Source of the DNA: Chalara sp. BL73
Taxonomy: Eukaryota > Ascomycota > Leotiomycetes > Helotiales
Length of the DNA: 64,000 nucleotides
NCBI GenBank assembly: GCA_918026815.1
Contig: CAKJVC010000053.1
Coordinates: 40,545 to 104,544, forward strand
Direction: 5' to 3'
A program made the position numbers and the translations under genes. The number at the start of each line of letters is the position of its first letter. Within the stretch, counting starts at the first letter, position 1. Of the stretch, positions 11,323 through 21,381 are shown piece after piece. The notes under the pieces were generated by a model. It was not told the DNA's origin. It did no database searches and saw nothing but the letters and a program-made list of their open reading frames with translations.

Positions 11323-12428
11323 GGCAGGATCAAGCTATTGTAGATCACGCACAACGAACTGGGGATACTGTAGGTCGGGTTTTTTTCAGGCTGATTAAAA
11401 CCTATATACTGGATCTCCCGACAGTGACAACACCTTCTACATGAGTGAATCCCAATGCCGCTACACCGCATTATTGATACGGGCACTCTTCTTAGCAAAG
11501 ATGTCCAAGATGTCTTCCAATCCTTGATTGGCTAAGAGAAGGCATACGTCAGCTATAGGTTACCAGAAACTGGCCGAGGCCACAACCCACAGACCGAGTC
11601 ACATTGTCCAAGTCCTCAGGCCGTTAGAAAAATTTCCTACAAAGTAGCAACGACTATCAATTATGGGTTTAGAGGTACGGACGTATCCCGGAGGTATGTA
11701 TTTATTTTACAGGGGATAATCCCCCATGGGATCCACCTAATTGTAAAGGGGCTGAAAAGGCTGCAGATGGTGGGTGGGATCGCGGGAAGCACCGCTGTGG
11801 TGCTACACGGCTGTACCTATGAGAATGGGCTGCTTAAACAGGCCACAGGTGCGGGGGGTGTCTCACAATTGTCAGGCACAGCATACCCTGGTAACCTTTT
11901 TTGGGTAGCTGCAACCGTTCTTCAGATCGAAACGACAAGGTACTTCAGCTGATCGTGAAAACAGTATCGGTCACCACATTACACGGACATCATAACTCCT
12001 TAGTGTTTTCTGGGGATCGTATGAAAATTTCACGCTCTTTTATGGAATCCCAACTTCCTTTCCTAGCCAATTCCCAACCCGCGCACATGCTTAGGGTTAC
12101 AACGACTAGTTCTTATCTGTGACAAAATGTAACAGTATCACGAGAACCAAAGAGCGGCGTCAGCTTACCTGATTGGTATCGTCATGCATATGCCAGATAA
12201 ACCTTTCTCCCAAGCAAACCACGTTATTCCCCTACCACATGCATTTGCCTATAGGAGCTCTCGCCTGCAGGCGTCGTTGATTTGGATTTGGAATTGGGTG
12301 TTTGCAATCTCAAACCTTACCAAGTATCTCTTTGAATAAAATAATCTACTCGCTTCCCCTCCAGCGCTCTTTCGCGTCCGTCCACATCTCTTCTCTGCGC
12401 TGCATATATTTGATTTTGTTTAGCTGTC
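11323..12428. other. Intergenic between divergent terpene cyclase and rhodopsin-like gene
   Basis: 1.1 kb holding the promoters of two divergent genes. I see no further open frame worth calling. The palindrome at 12262-12273 is listed separately. Confidence 0.5.
12262..12273. promoter_or_regulatory. Palindrome CGCCTGCAGGCG upstream of rhodopsin-like gene
   Basis: A perfect 12-bp palindrome about 156 bp before the start at 12429. It shares an 11-bp core with the element 170 bp before the methyltransferase start (6631-6641). Co-regulation of the two genes is a possibility, not shown. Confidence 0.3.
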
Positions 12429-13732
12429 ATGTCTGCGACCTTGACTCCAACAACTTCGCCTCCGCCGGGAGGTTACTATGGCGGCCATGGGCCGGAAATC
12501 GTTGCAGTTTCTTGGGCGCTGTTTACTATCGCAACAGTTCTCATCGGACTGCGAATATACACCAGATTTGTTATTTTCAAGAGTGCTGGAGGATGGTCGC
12601 TGTTCTGGGCTTGCGTCGCCTGGTGTCTTGGGTTTCCCTCCTCCATCTTTTACACGCTCGCAGCACTATATGGTTTGGGCAATCATATAGGCATAGTCAT
12701 GTTTGCGCCGAAGCTTTCTGATGCGCTGCTGTTCGAGTGGATAGCCGCGAACACGATTTCCTATTCAGTGTTCTTCGGCAAGCTTTCCGCTCTGTTATAT
12801 ATCCTCGAAATTCAGGATCGGACGAACAAAATGGGGAAATGGATCTTGATTAGCACAGTCGCTTTGAATGTGGGTTCTTCGGGCTCCTTTCATTTACAAT
12901 AATCGAAGAATGAACTAATAAAAGTCTAGGGCATAATGTATATTGTCACGACTCCCATGATTTTCACGCAATGCTATCCTTCAGCCAAACTGTGGGATCA
13001 ACAGCTTCTAGGTAACTGCAATGGAATAAACCGCGCCTTAATATGGGCATATATCACTGGTGGTAAGTAATTGTCTTCTTCATCCTGTTGACATTCATCG
13101 CCCTGACTTTGGTCCTTTACAGCCTGGGGTACTTTTGCCGACTTCCTACTCGCACTTTATCCAGTAATCATCATTTGGAACCTACGTATCCGCAAACAGC
13201 TGAAGCTCATTATCTCGTTTTTGATGGGTCTCGGTGTTGTCACCGCCGTGTGCAGTCTTGTCAAGACGGTACAATTCAAACGCCTCGCAACCGAGGAAGA
13301 TGCTACGTGTATGTATCCATCTTCTAGCATTCCTTACCTCTACTAGACACCACTCTGACTTTTCCCACAGATGCCATCGCACCTCTCATGATTCTAGGTA
13401 TGACAGAGATGTGGGTAGTCCTCATTGCCTCCTCCGCCGCTCCGCTATGGCCTCTCTTTCGTGGCCGTTTCCGCGCTACCACCAAAAGCCAGAACACCGG
13501 GTATGGGAGCTCAGCGACTGGTGACCACAGCGGCTACCACCAAAAACGATGGGGCTATAAGAAGGCTCAAGGAACTGGCACTGATGAGAGGGAAATGTAT
13601 AATTTGGATATCGCGGCTGGAAAGCTCGGCGGTCGGCCCGAGAGTCAAGAGGCAATTATGCCAGGGAATGCGATCACGTTGACGCATAATATTAGCATCA
13701 GCCACGAGAATTCGAAGGGTGCGATGGTATAG
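12429..13732 (+). CDS. Fungal rhodopsin-like 7-TM integral membrane protein
   Basis: Four exons (12429-12869, 12930-13062, 13123-13308, 13371-13732) give about 374 residues. Hydrophobic helices are visible at VAVSWALFTIATVLIGL followed by RIYTR, LFWACVAWCLGFPSSIFYTLA, YSVFFGKLSALLYILEI, WILISTVALN/GIMYIVTTPMIF, WGTFADFLLALYPVIIIW and an APLMILGMTEMWVVLIA segment. A hydrophilic cytosolic tail closes the protein. This layout and the QCYPSAKLWD loop match the widespread fungal rhodopsin-domain membrane family, which includes PTH11-related proteins. No retinal-binding lysine can be claimed and no CFEM domain precedes the helices. The biochemical role of the family is mostly unknown. Position within the terpenoid neighbourhood could mean sensing or a cluster membrane function, but such genes are common throughout these genomes. 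Confidence 0.8.
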
Positions 13733-14628
13733 GCCGTACACGTAAAATACTTGAAGCGCAAAAGCTATAGTTGAATAGTACTGAATTATCTGATTAAAGA
13801 AAACGTACTCTTGCATCAGGAAACATCCAGGTCCAACTGGTCGGTAAACGCCACTAAAAAAGATCTGGAATAAGGCTTTTAAGCGAGACAGGGGTACTCA
13901 AAGTGCCGACAGCCAGATCACTCATTGTTTCATATCTCAAAAATAAACCATCGAACTGACGTACTTCGTTGTCCAGTAGTGGACGTCCATAAAATCTTTT
14001 GAGTAGTGTAATAGTAAGTACCATGGGAGCTTCGCCGCACCCACACAGTAGCACTTCAAGCATCGCAATTGCCGAAGGTTAGGTTCTCCTTGTTGCTTAC
14101 GTTGTATAGAGCATATACGCTTAGTCTGCAGTGCATAAGTGCTTATGCAATGCACAGCACTTTCATTTACATTAGGTATCTCGTATAGTACATCATTGAA
14201 GTACCCTATGTTACCCTCTTGTGTCATTTATCTACGATGTACTGGTGCGGCGCAGAAACCCCTGGGTATCCACTGCTGCGGGAGCTACTAGGTCAAATGC
14301 AAGGGCTATGCCGGGGCCTATGCCGAGCAGGGATTCTAGTTTGACCAATGAAGGCCTGGCAGTGCCAATCATAAAGCAGCACTTAGCCCCCACCTTTATG
14401 TTGAATACAGCCTCCGGCCGTTATTGATGTCAAGATCTCCTTGACGCAATAAGGAAATGCGTTGACGAGGAACCAGAGAGTGGGTCTCGAAACGTATTAT
14501 GGGAGGCAAAAGGTGGGATGGATACTAGGCTGATATTCTCAATATGATTCCCCCCGAGAAAGGGAATGTGAAATGATGTCTCCAGAATCGCCAAGCCATC
14601 TCCAACGTTCCGACCCGCTCTACCTCTC
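13733..14628. other. Intergenic, no gene seen
   Basis: About 0.9 kb between convergent genes, A+T-rich in its first half. Short open frames on both strands have no recognisable family features. Confidence 0.4.
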
Positions 14629-15417
14629 TCAGGGAATCCTCGCCAGAGCCCTCTCTAAGATGGCGACCACCTCGTCCGGCTTACTCAAAAATGGACAATG
14701 TGCGCTTTCAATCGTCTCTATCTCGATCTTACGACCAGTGGATCCCAACGCATCGACCGCATCCTTCACCATGCTCTCTTGTAGCGGCAACATAATCGCC
14801 AGATCATTAGTCGTATGCACATAGGTCGTGGGGAGATCTTTCCATGGAGCTGCCGTCACCTTCCCGGTCGCGCCAAGCCAATTATGTGTGACATTAGCTT
14901 TTGCGAGTTCACTAGCGCGGGCCGGATTAGCACCGTTAATATCGTTGAAGAACGATTCAGGCGCATTCTTGGCGTATACAGTACCATCCTCGTTTTGACC
15001 CAGGTCAACTTTAGATTGGAAACCGTACTTTCCAATAACGTCGGCGAGAGTATCCCCAGGTTGGACTAGCCATGCAGCAAGGTACACTAGCGACACAATG
15101 CCTTTCTTGTTTTCATTACTGCTGGCAAAGAGGTCGGGAGTGAGAGCTTCAGATGCAACGATTCCGCCGTAGGAGTGCGCGAGGACGATGATCTTGTGGT
15201 TGGCGGAGAGGAGCTCTCGAGCAGCAGCGCTGACAGCAGCAACGTCATGTGAAAGTAGTGCCGTAGGTGGCCTGGTGTCACCGCAAGTGGGTAGTCGGGG
15301 AACGCTGACTGCGAAGCCTAGAGAACTTAGGGTGGTCTTGAAAGCGTCCCAGGCTGGGGGAAGGAAGTAGCCGCCATGGACAATGAGGATTGCTGGCTTA
15401 GGAGTTTGGCTAGTCAT
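14629..15417 (-). CDS. Alpha/beta hydrolase fold protein
   Basis: Single-exon gene of 262 residues. It opens with the beta-strand PAILIVHGGYFLPPAW (HGG oxyanion loop). The nucleophile elbow AHSYGG has its Ser near residue 82, and the C-terminal His in IESAHCPFLSKPDEV lies near 243. The acid residue is probably the Asp in HTTNDLAIMLPL. The protein is cytosolic (no signal peptide). The closest match in style is the fungal AB-hydrolase_6/1 group found in many secondary-metabolite clusters, where members act as esterases, lactonases or non-catalytic helpers; the substrate is unknown. It lies on the minus strand, divergent from the P450 at 16117 with 0.7 kb between starts. The residues are all intact and a working enzyme is expected. 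Confidence 0.82.
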   Translation of the reverse strand: MTSQTPKPAILIVHGGYFLPPAWDAFKTTLSSLGFAVSVPRLPTCGDTRPPTALLSHDVAAVSAAARELLSANHKIIVLAHSYGGIVASEALTPDLFASSNENKKGIVSLVYLAAWLVQPGDTLADVIGKYGFQSKVDLGQNEDGTVYAKNAPESFFNDINGANPARASELAKANVTHNWLGATGKVTAAPWKDLPTTYVHTTNDLAIMLPLQESMVKDAVDALGSTGRKIEIETIESAHCPFLSKPDEVVAILERALARIP

Positions 15418-16116
15418 AGATGCTGTTGAGAGGCGTTTGAGAAGGTGGAGCGGGTGGTATTATTGCTCAATATCGTGATTTGACTGTCTACCTGACATAA
15501 AAAGACAATGAACAAGCTTAGAAGGAGGAGCGGATATATAGCGGGACTGGCCAAGCCAACTGAACTGACACGGACCAAGGTTGGGTTATGGGGCTTTTCC
15601 CTCTTCTTAAAGTTCGAACCCGACTTTTGGTATTAGTAAACTAACCGATTATACGGAAAGCTGCCCCTGAGAATTGCTGCATTGACAAGGATCCGCCTGG
15701 TCATCGCCTTTATCACATGCAGCGCTACATTCATAAACTACTGTACATGTGAACTGTTAGTTAGTTGTCACGGTTTTCCATGGATACAAAATTGACGGGT
15801 CACATCGGGGTATCTATTGTGCTACTTTACCTTGTCGTTTCTGTCAGGGAAAGACTTACCATGAAGTGGCAACCAAGTACCTGGACACAAATTATTCTCA
15901 ACCTTTGTTAGATCCACACCTTACGATACCATTGGAACACCATCCTTCAACCACTTGTTTTTTTTCCATGTTTCGTAAGTCTGTCTAGAGCGTGAAAGGC
16001 CATTGGAAAGTGAAGGTATTTTGTTGCATGAATAAATATAACGACTCTCTGAATAACCTTGCAATATAGGTCCATCGTCCGTCGTCCACCTTTTGTTCTA
16101 TCTCCATTCATCAGCT
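15418..16116. other. Shared upstream region of hydrolase and P450
   Basis: 0.7 kb between two divergent start codons; likely a bidirectional promoter. No open frame and no copy of the 6968 or 12262 palindromes was found here by eye. Confidence 0.4.
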
Positions 16117-18134
16117 ATGATTCAATCGTATGTTGCTGTCGCCGCTGTGTTCAGCTGGATCTTATACCAAGCTGCGCTTGTCGTATACCGTCTATACTTC
16201 CATCCACTTGCCAAATTCCCTGGACCCAAGCTCTCTGCCGCATCGCGCTGGTGGGAATGTTATCAGGACCTGTTCACCGGCCAAGGGGGTGAGTATATCC
16301 TTCAAGTAGAAGAAATGCATGACAAGTATGGTGAGTGCAACTCTCAGATAGTTATGTCAGCTTTTGGCCTAACATGTGCTTGAGGCCCTGTCGTGCGTGT
16401 TACACCGGATGAGATCCATATCAAGGATCCAGAATGGGCTCGAGTTCTATACGCAGGACCGCTACAGGTATTGTAAAAATATATGCAATACATGGGCAGT
16501 GCTAGACTGACCAAGTCAGATCCGCCATAAGGACTCATCACTTGCACATGCTGCTGGGACAGCAGATGGAAGTATGTCTTCGAAGCATATTGGCATGTAA
16601 ATTACGATTGACAGCATGAACAGGCTTTGGCACGGTTTCTCACGAGCTCCACGCAAAGCGCCGCGCTCCAGTCAGCTCCTATTTCTCCAAAGCCTCAGTT
16701 GAGAAGTATCTTTACGAGAAGATCTACGAGCGTTCGGCTCACATGTGCGACATCCTAAGAGAGCATCACTCTAAAGGCACTATCGTCATTGGAAGGGCTT
16801 TGTTCCTGGGATGGTCTAATGATAGTCTGAGAACATGTACTTTCGACGAGTCGCTGAATCTTTTGGACGACCCTGATAAGGCAATGGAATTTGACAAGGT
16901 GTTCAAGGCGTTTGCTGCTGCGTATCCTATACTGAAGCAATGCGAGTGGATGATCCCTTTTGCTTTGTCACTTCCAATTGCGCCATTCCGCTATATATAC
17001 AAGCCTCTTGCCACAATCCTCACTGTTCACCATGTAAGTATTGCCTTTCCTACATCTCGTTGCCTAGGTTTTCTTAGAATGACAGCTCATACCCAACAGA
17101 GCATGATAAAAGCTGCCCAGAAGGACGTCGAAGAGCACAAAGCCATGATCGACACATCAGCTGAGAAAGGGCCTCATGCGCATACTCTTTACCGCTCACT
17201 CCTAGCTAGCAGTATGCCTGAGTCGGAGAAGAGGCCTACAAGAATGGCACATGAGGGCTTTGAGATCTTACTGGCAGGTAGTGACACCACTGCTCGTACC
17301 ATGGGCATTGCAGCTTACCATGTCATGGCAAATCCACCCATCCAAGAACGATTGTTGAAGGAGCTCAAGACTGTTATGCCAGGACCCCACAGTCCAGTCA
17401 CGCTCAAGCAGCTGGAGACACTTCCCTATCTGGTATTTCACTTCTATTGGTTTTAGTCAGAGATCAAAAAGCACTCAGATACTGATTCCTGAAAACAGAA
17501 TGCAGTCATGAAGGAAGCTCTCCGCATTGGGAAGGTCACAGACCACCGCCTCAGCTTGGTTGCGCCGAATGAGGATCTTGTGTATGGCGAATGGACAATA
17601 CCGCGTGGAGTAAGTTACACCTCTCCCCGTATATCTACGTATACACCTATATATTGTTTACATTCGCAAGCAAGAGACTAACGGAAAACCTACGCTTCCC
17701 TAGACTCGAGTCTCCATGACACCCACCCGCAACTCCTATGACGAGAAGTATTTCCCGTCACCGATGGACTTCACGCCCGAAAGATGGCTGCAGTCGCCTG
17801 AGATACTCGCCTCTATGAATCACGTGTTCATGCCTTTTGCGCATGGCAGAAGAGGCTGTTTAGGTCTTCAGTGAGTTTCTCCTGGCTCAAACAGACTTTT
17901 ATAACTTCTGTACTATCCTATCTTACGTGTGCGTTCCCAGCTAACTCATCCGGTTGTAGCTTTGCCCAAGCAGAGCTACGTACTGCACTCGCTCTTATGT
18001 TCAGACAATTTGACTTTGAGCTCCATGATGTGGTGCGTGAGCGGGATATCGACCATTCATGGGCACATATTGCCGGCGAGCCGGACAAGAATGGGAAGGG
18101 GCTGCGATTTAAAGTAAAGGAATGTCTGTATTAA
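16117..18134 (+). CDS. Cytochrome P450 monooxygenase, full length
   Basis: Eight exons (16117-16330, 16385-16467, 16520-16571, 16624-17033, 17100-17432, 17499-17609, 17704-17870, 17960-18134) keep phase throughout and give 514 residues. An N-terminal membrane anchor (about 5-25) is followed by LYFHPLAKFPGPKLSA, the Pro-rich hinge. The I-helix has AGSDTTA, the K-helix EALR, then FTPERW and the haem loop PFAHGRRGC with Cys near 453. The style resembles fungal P450s of terpenoid pathways (trichothecene/CYP58-like group), but the subfamily cannot be set without a search. The expected role is NADPH-reductase-dependent hydroxylation at the ER. It is the last gene of the terpenoid neighbourhood and, with the GMC enzyme, the obvious oxidative tailoring candidate. 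Confidence 0.88.
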
Positions 18135-18786
18135 GGATAAATGAGGCTATCAGAGTAGACATGTAATTAGATCTCATTCAGGAATAGTACAAGTAGACAT
18201 ATCTAACAAACTGTGAACGGAACTTGTAATTTTGTATTATTTGATAAACATAATGAGAGGAAGCGAAAAAGGCCAAATTCCAAGACCTCCGATTACTTAA
18301 GAATAGAGATTTTTCACTCAGTACAGCTATAGCTCGTAATACGCATATATAGTAAAAGCAGTGTCTACGTTGTATGTTCTTTTTTTTAGTGCTTTAAAGA
18401 GGCTATCACCTAAAAGCACTAGACGTTGAAATTTGTATTCCGCCAAGCATCTTCACACTATTGCTAAGTATCTATAACTAACCAACAGCAGCAATATTTA
18501 TACAACGAAACGGCTGCACAAGTATTGCTTACTTAGAAGTTTGTAGGTCAAAGCTGAAAATGAAAGATATGGTCCTATCGTTCTAAGGATAAAAGTAAGC
18601 TTCAGCAATTTCCCTTCCCCCATGACCCACCCAGTGAAGCATTTAACCCAACCGTAGACTATAGCCAAGGCATAATCTTTTTGACCCTTCGTGCAAAGCT
18701 GTAACAGCTATAGCATATCTTGTGGTGCTGTCGGATATGGAATCCTTGAAACTAACGCATACTGCATCGGCATAAACATATTCAAG
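18135..18786. other. Intergenic, A+T-rich, no gene seen
   Basis: About 650 bp between the convergent P450 and DUF7708 genes. A T-run at about 18380 and short unsupported frames only. Confidence 0.4.
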
Positions 18787-20496
18787 CTAGACCTTGCGTC
18801 CTAAGTTCCTCAGCCTGGCCCTTGGGACATAACCACAAGTGTCTCCAATGCGAAGTTGACCAGATTGCTTCCTAGTGCCAATTCTCCTAGCTCTTCGTTG
18901 GCGTGCACTAACTACGCCTGTATGTATGACGAAGTCAGAGTACTCGCTGCTGGAGAGAGTGAACGGCAGTTCCGAGCCGTAGCTGAAAAGGAGAACTTTG
19001 ACACGATGAGAAGTTCTGCTTTCAGACATTTGGGCGAAGAAACCAAGGAAGGCCGATAGCCAGGGAAATCCGATAGGCGAGCCGAAATCTTTGTTCAGAA
19101 GTTCTAGGTCGATGATAATGTATACTTCTCTGCCAATATCGGCCAAAGCAGATTCGAGCTGTTGGAACCAATCTGTCTCAGTGAGGTTGCCATAGAAACG
19201 GGCACAGCTTAGCGACATTGATTTTTCCGTATTAATGTTCTGTCTGAGTGGTAATGCCTGTCGGATAAGGTATTTGAAAAGGTCAATGGGAGAAATACAC
19301 GAAGAAGAGGGATCTGTAGATGGCATGTTCATTGCCGAAAGAACAGGGACCTGGGAGGCGCCAAGTTGTTCAATAACCCCAACACAAAAGTTCCTCAAAG
19401 CCTGCCGCGATCTAAAATTCCCTTTAATGATCGATATGTCCGAATGGTCTGAAGACGTCCATCTTCTCAAGTTGGGCGAGTTCCAGAAACGCCCTGACAT
19501 ATCGTTGGCGGGATTATGGTATGTCCTGCGACGAGCAGCCATAAAGTAATTAAGCACCTTTACAGGGTCGCACATTGTTGTGTCGGAAAGCGAGCCCATT
19601 ATCTGCGAGAATTGCAAATCTGTGAGACGATGGTTTGTGGATATCATTGCAGCAGATTGCACTATAAGAGTCAGGAAGCTCAAAAGATTCAACTGCGATG
19701 GTCAAGCTTACAGCTCATTGCGGTACCTATCTCTTCGAGCCTGGAAGTGACTTGGCTAAACTTTGCATCCACCTTTGAATTAATCTCATCAACTTTACTA
19801 TGCACGTATCGAAACTCGACCTGCTGGCCAGACACAGCCAACTCATGAACTACAGCGGAACTACGAGAAATGAGCTCAAGTAAATCATCATATCGAAGCT
19901 CGGAAGGCTGAGTGATGCTGTGGATAACATGCTTCCATGTGCTTCCCTGGTACCAGTCGTGAGCTCGAATCAGGAATCTAAGAATATGGGCAATCAATTC
20001 AGCAACAGCTGTCCGCATTCTTTCAGTCGGATATAGGTTGGCGGCGAGCTCTATGCGAGGAAGACTGTCTGCAATATGCGATAGAGCCTCCGCCAGCTTA
20101 CTAACCACCTTTTCGTGGTTTACCACGGCCTGTATAGAGGTTAGTTATAAATTACTCACAGCAGTTTCGATATAGAAAGGTTAACCCTACAGTGAACAGG
20201 AACTTCATGGCGCCCCAGACAAGAGCAACATATTCTGGATGGTGTTGCACAAGCACATCCAAAACATCAGCATAAAACCTGACCCTTTGGGAAAAGCTTT
20301 TCAGCCACCTCCTAGCTTTTGAATCTTTCCCCCCTGTTTCATATTTTTCCATAGACTGAGCAACTAACGCTCGCACCTCCTCTAAATTGTTTTTTGAGTT
20401 CACAAAGTCAATTTTTGTCTGGTCTTTGCTCAGTGTGGATGAAAATTTAAGCTTTGCCTCCACAAAGGCATCTTCAAGCAGGTTGCTATAAGACAA
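18787..20496 (-). CDS. DUF7708-type protein with C-terminal NTPase-like region
   Basis: Three exons: about 20485 to 20203, about 20129 to 19711, and about 19663 to 18787, giving roughly 530 residues. The N-terminal part has RFYADVLDVLVQHHPEYVAL, VWGAMKFLF, then after the splice VVNHEKVVSKLAEAL, DSLPRIELAANLYPT and FLIRAHDWYQ. These are the conserved blocks of the fungal DUF7708 domain found at the N-terminus of many STAND/NACHT-like proteins. A heptad-like stretch (VHSKVDEINSKVDAKFSQV) follows. The C-terminal part has a KGNFRSRQALRNF block and a hydrophobic REVYIIIDLELL strand that could be a degenerate Walker B; I see no GxxxxGK[ST] P-loop. The open frame begins at a TTG right after a good acceptor (TTATAG), so a short upstream exon with the true ATG is missing from this call. 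It is divergent from the AAA+ gene at 21382. Confidence 0.62.
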
Positions 20497-21381
20497 TCAG
20501 TATTATACAAATAAATTAAAGCTCATCGATCAAATTGACCTGGTGCCTGAAAATGGGAATAAAAAGCGAACGCACCTTGATTGGATATCTGTGGATGGTA
20601 TGTACCATCCTTGTGCTTCTTTCTCACTTTCCCTAAACACGTATGGGGCTCCAGCCATGAAAAATCGCAGGCTGACGGAATATCAAAGCTCTGGGCCTCA
20701 GCATATACCGAAGAATTCAAAGAGCGATCCTGAAACGAAGCTCGGGTATATTCACAAAATATCACGTTTGCGCGCTTGGGCATATTATGTTGTAGAAATC
20801 TTTTCGCGCGGGTACTGGACGACAGTGAGCACTGCTACTCACAGCTGGCATGGGCCATCCAAATTACGGCTCGCTATGTGAAGAATGCCTTAACATTGGC
20901 ATCAAGCCTTTGCCCGATATGGCGTTATCAGTAGACCAGGCTGCCTGATAAATGCCTCAGTGATTCTCCAACTACAAGGCTGCACTCACTAATCACCAAG
21001 TTAGCCTGCCAGCCTTTTAATCTACAGTATCTGCCTTGCCGGCAACGCTCGCGAGTTGATATCCAAGCCTAGCCTGTCAAATACTTACAGTTGGCCGCCA
21101 CCATTTACAGCCTAGGTTGTGTCCTCCACTCACAGTATTCGTTAGTTAATACCAACGCAAATATCTGGGAAGTGTGTTCACCGCCACACTTTATGCTACC
21201 CCAAGCCGCACTTGAACGCTACTGTACCATCACTTTATAAGACATGATGATGTGGCAACGTCCCTTTTTGGATGCCGTGTAATTTTTTTTTTAATTTTTT
21301 TTCCAACTAAGCGTTCTTATTTCATGGGCTTATAATACTATTTCAGTGGCTCAACTTTAGTTACGGCTGGTGAGGATCGTC
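20497..21381. other. Shared upstream region of DUF7708 and AAA+ genes
   Basis: About 0.9 kb between divergent genes. It must hold the unseen first exon of the DUF7708 gene. A T-rich tract lies at about 21280-21303. No separate gene is supported. Confidence 0.4.

Noticed and set aside
15605..15640. TTCGAAC sequence resembling a tRNA T-loop
   Set aside because: The flanking bases do not form a T-arm stem, and no matching acceptor or D-arm is present.
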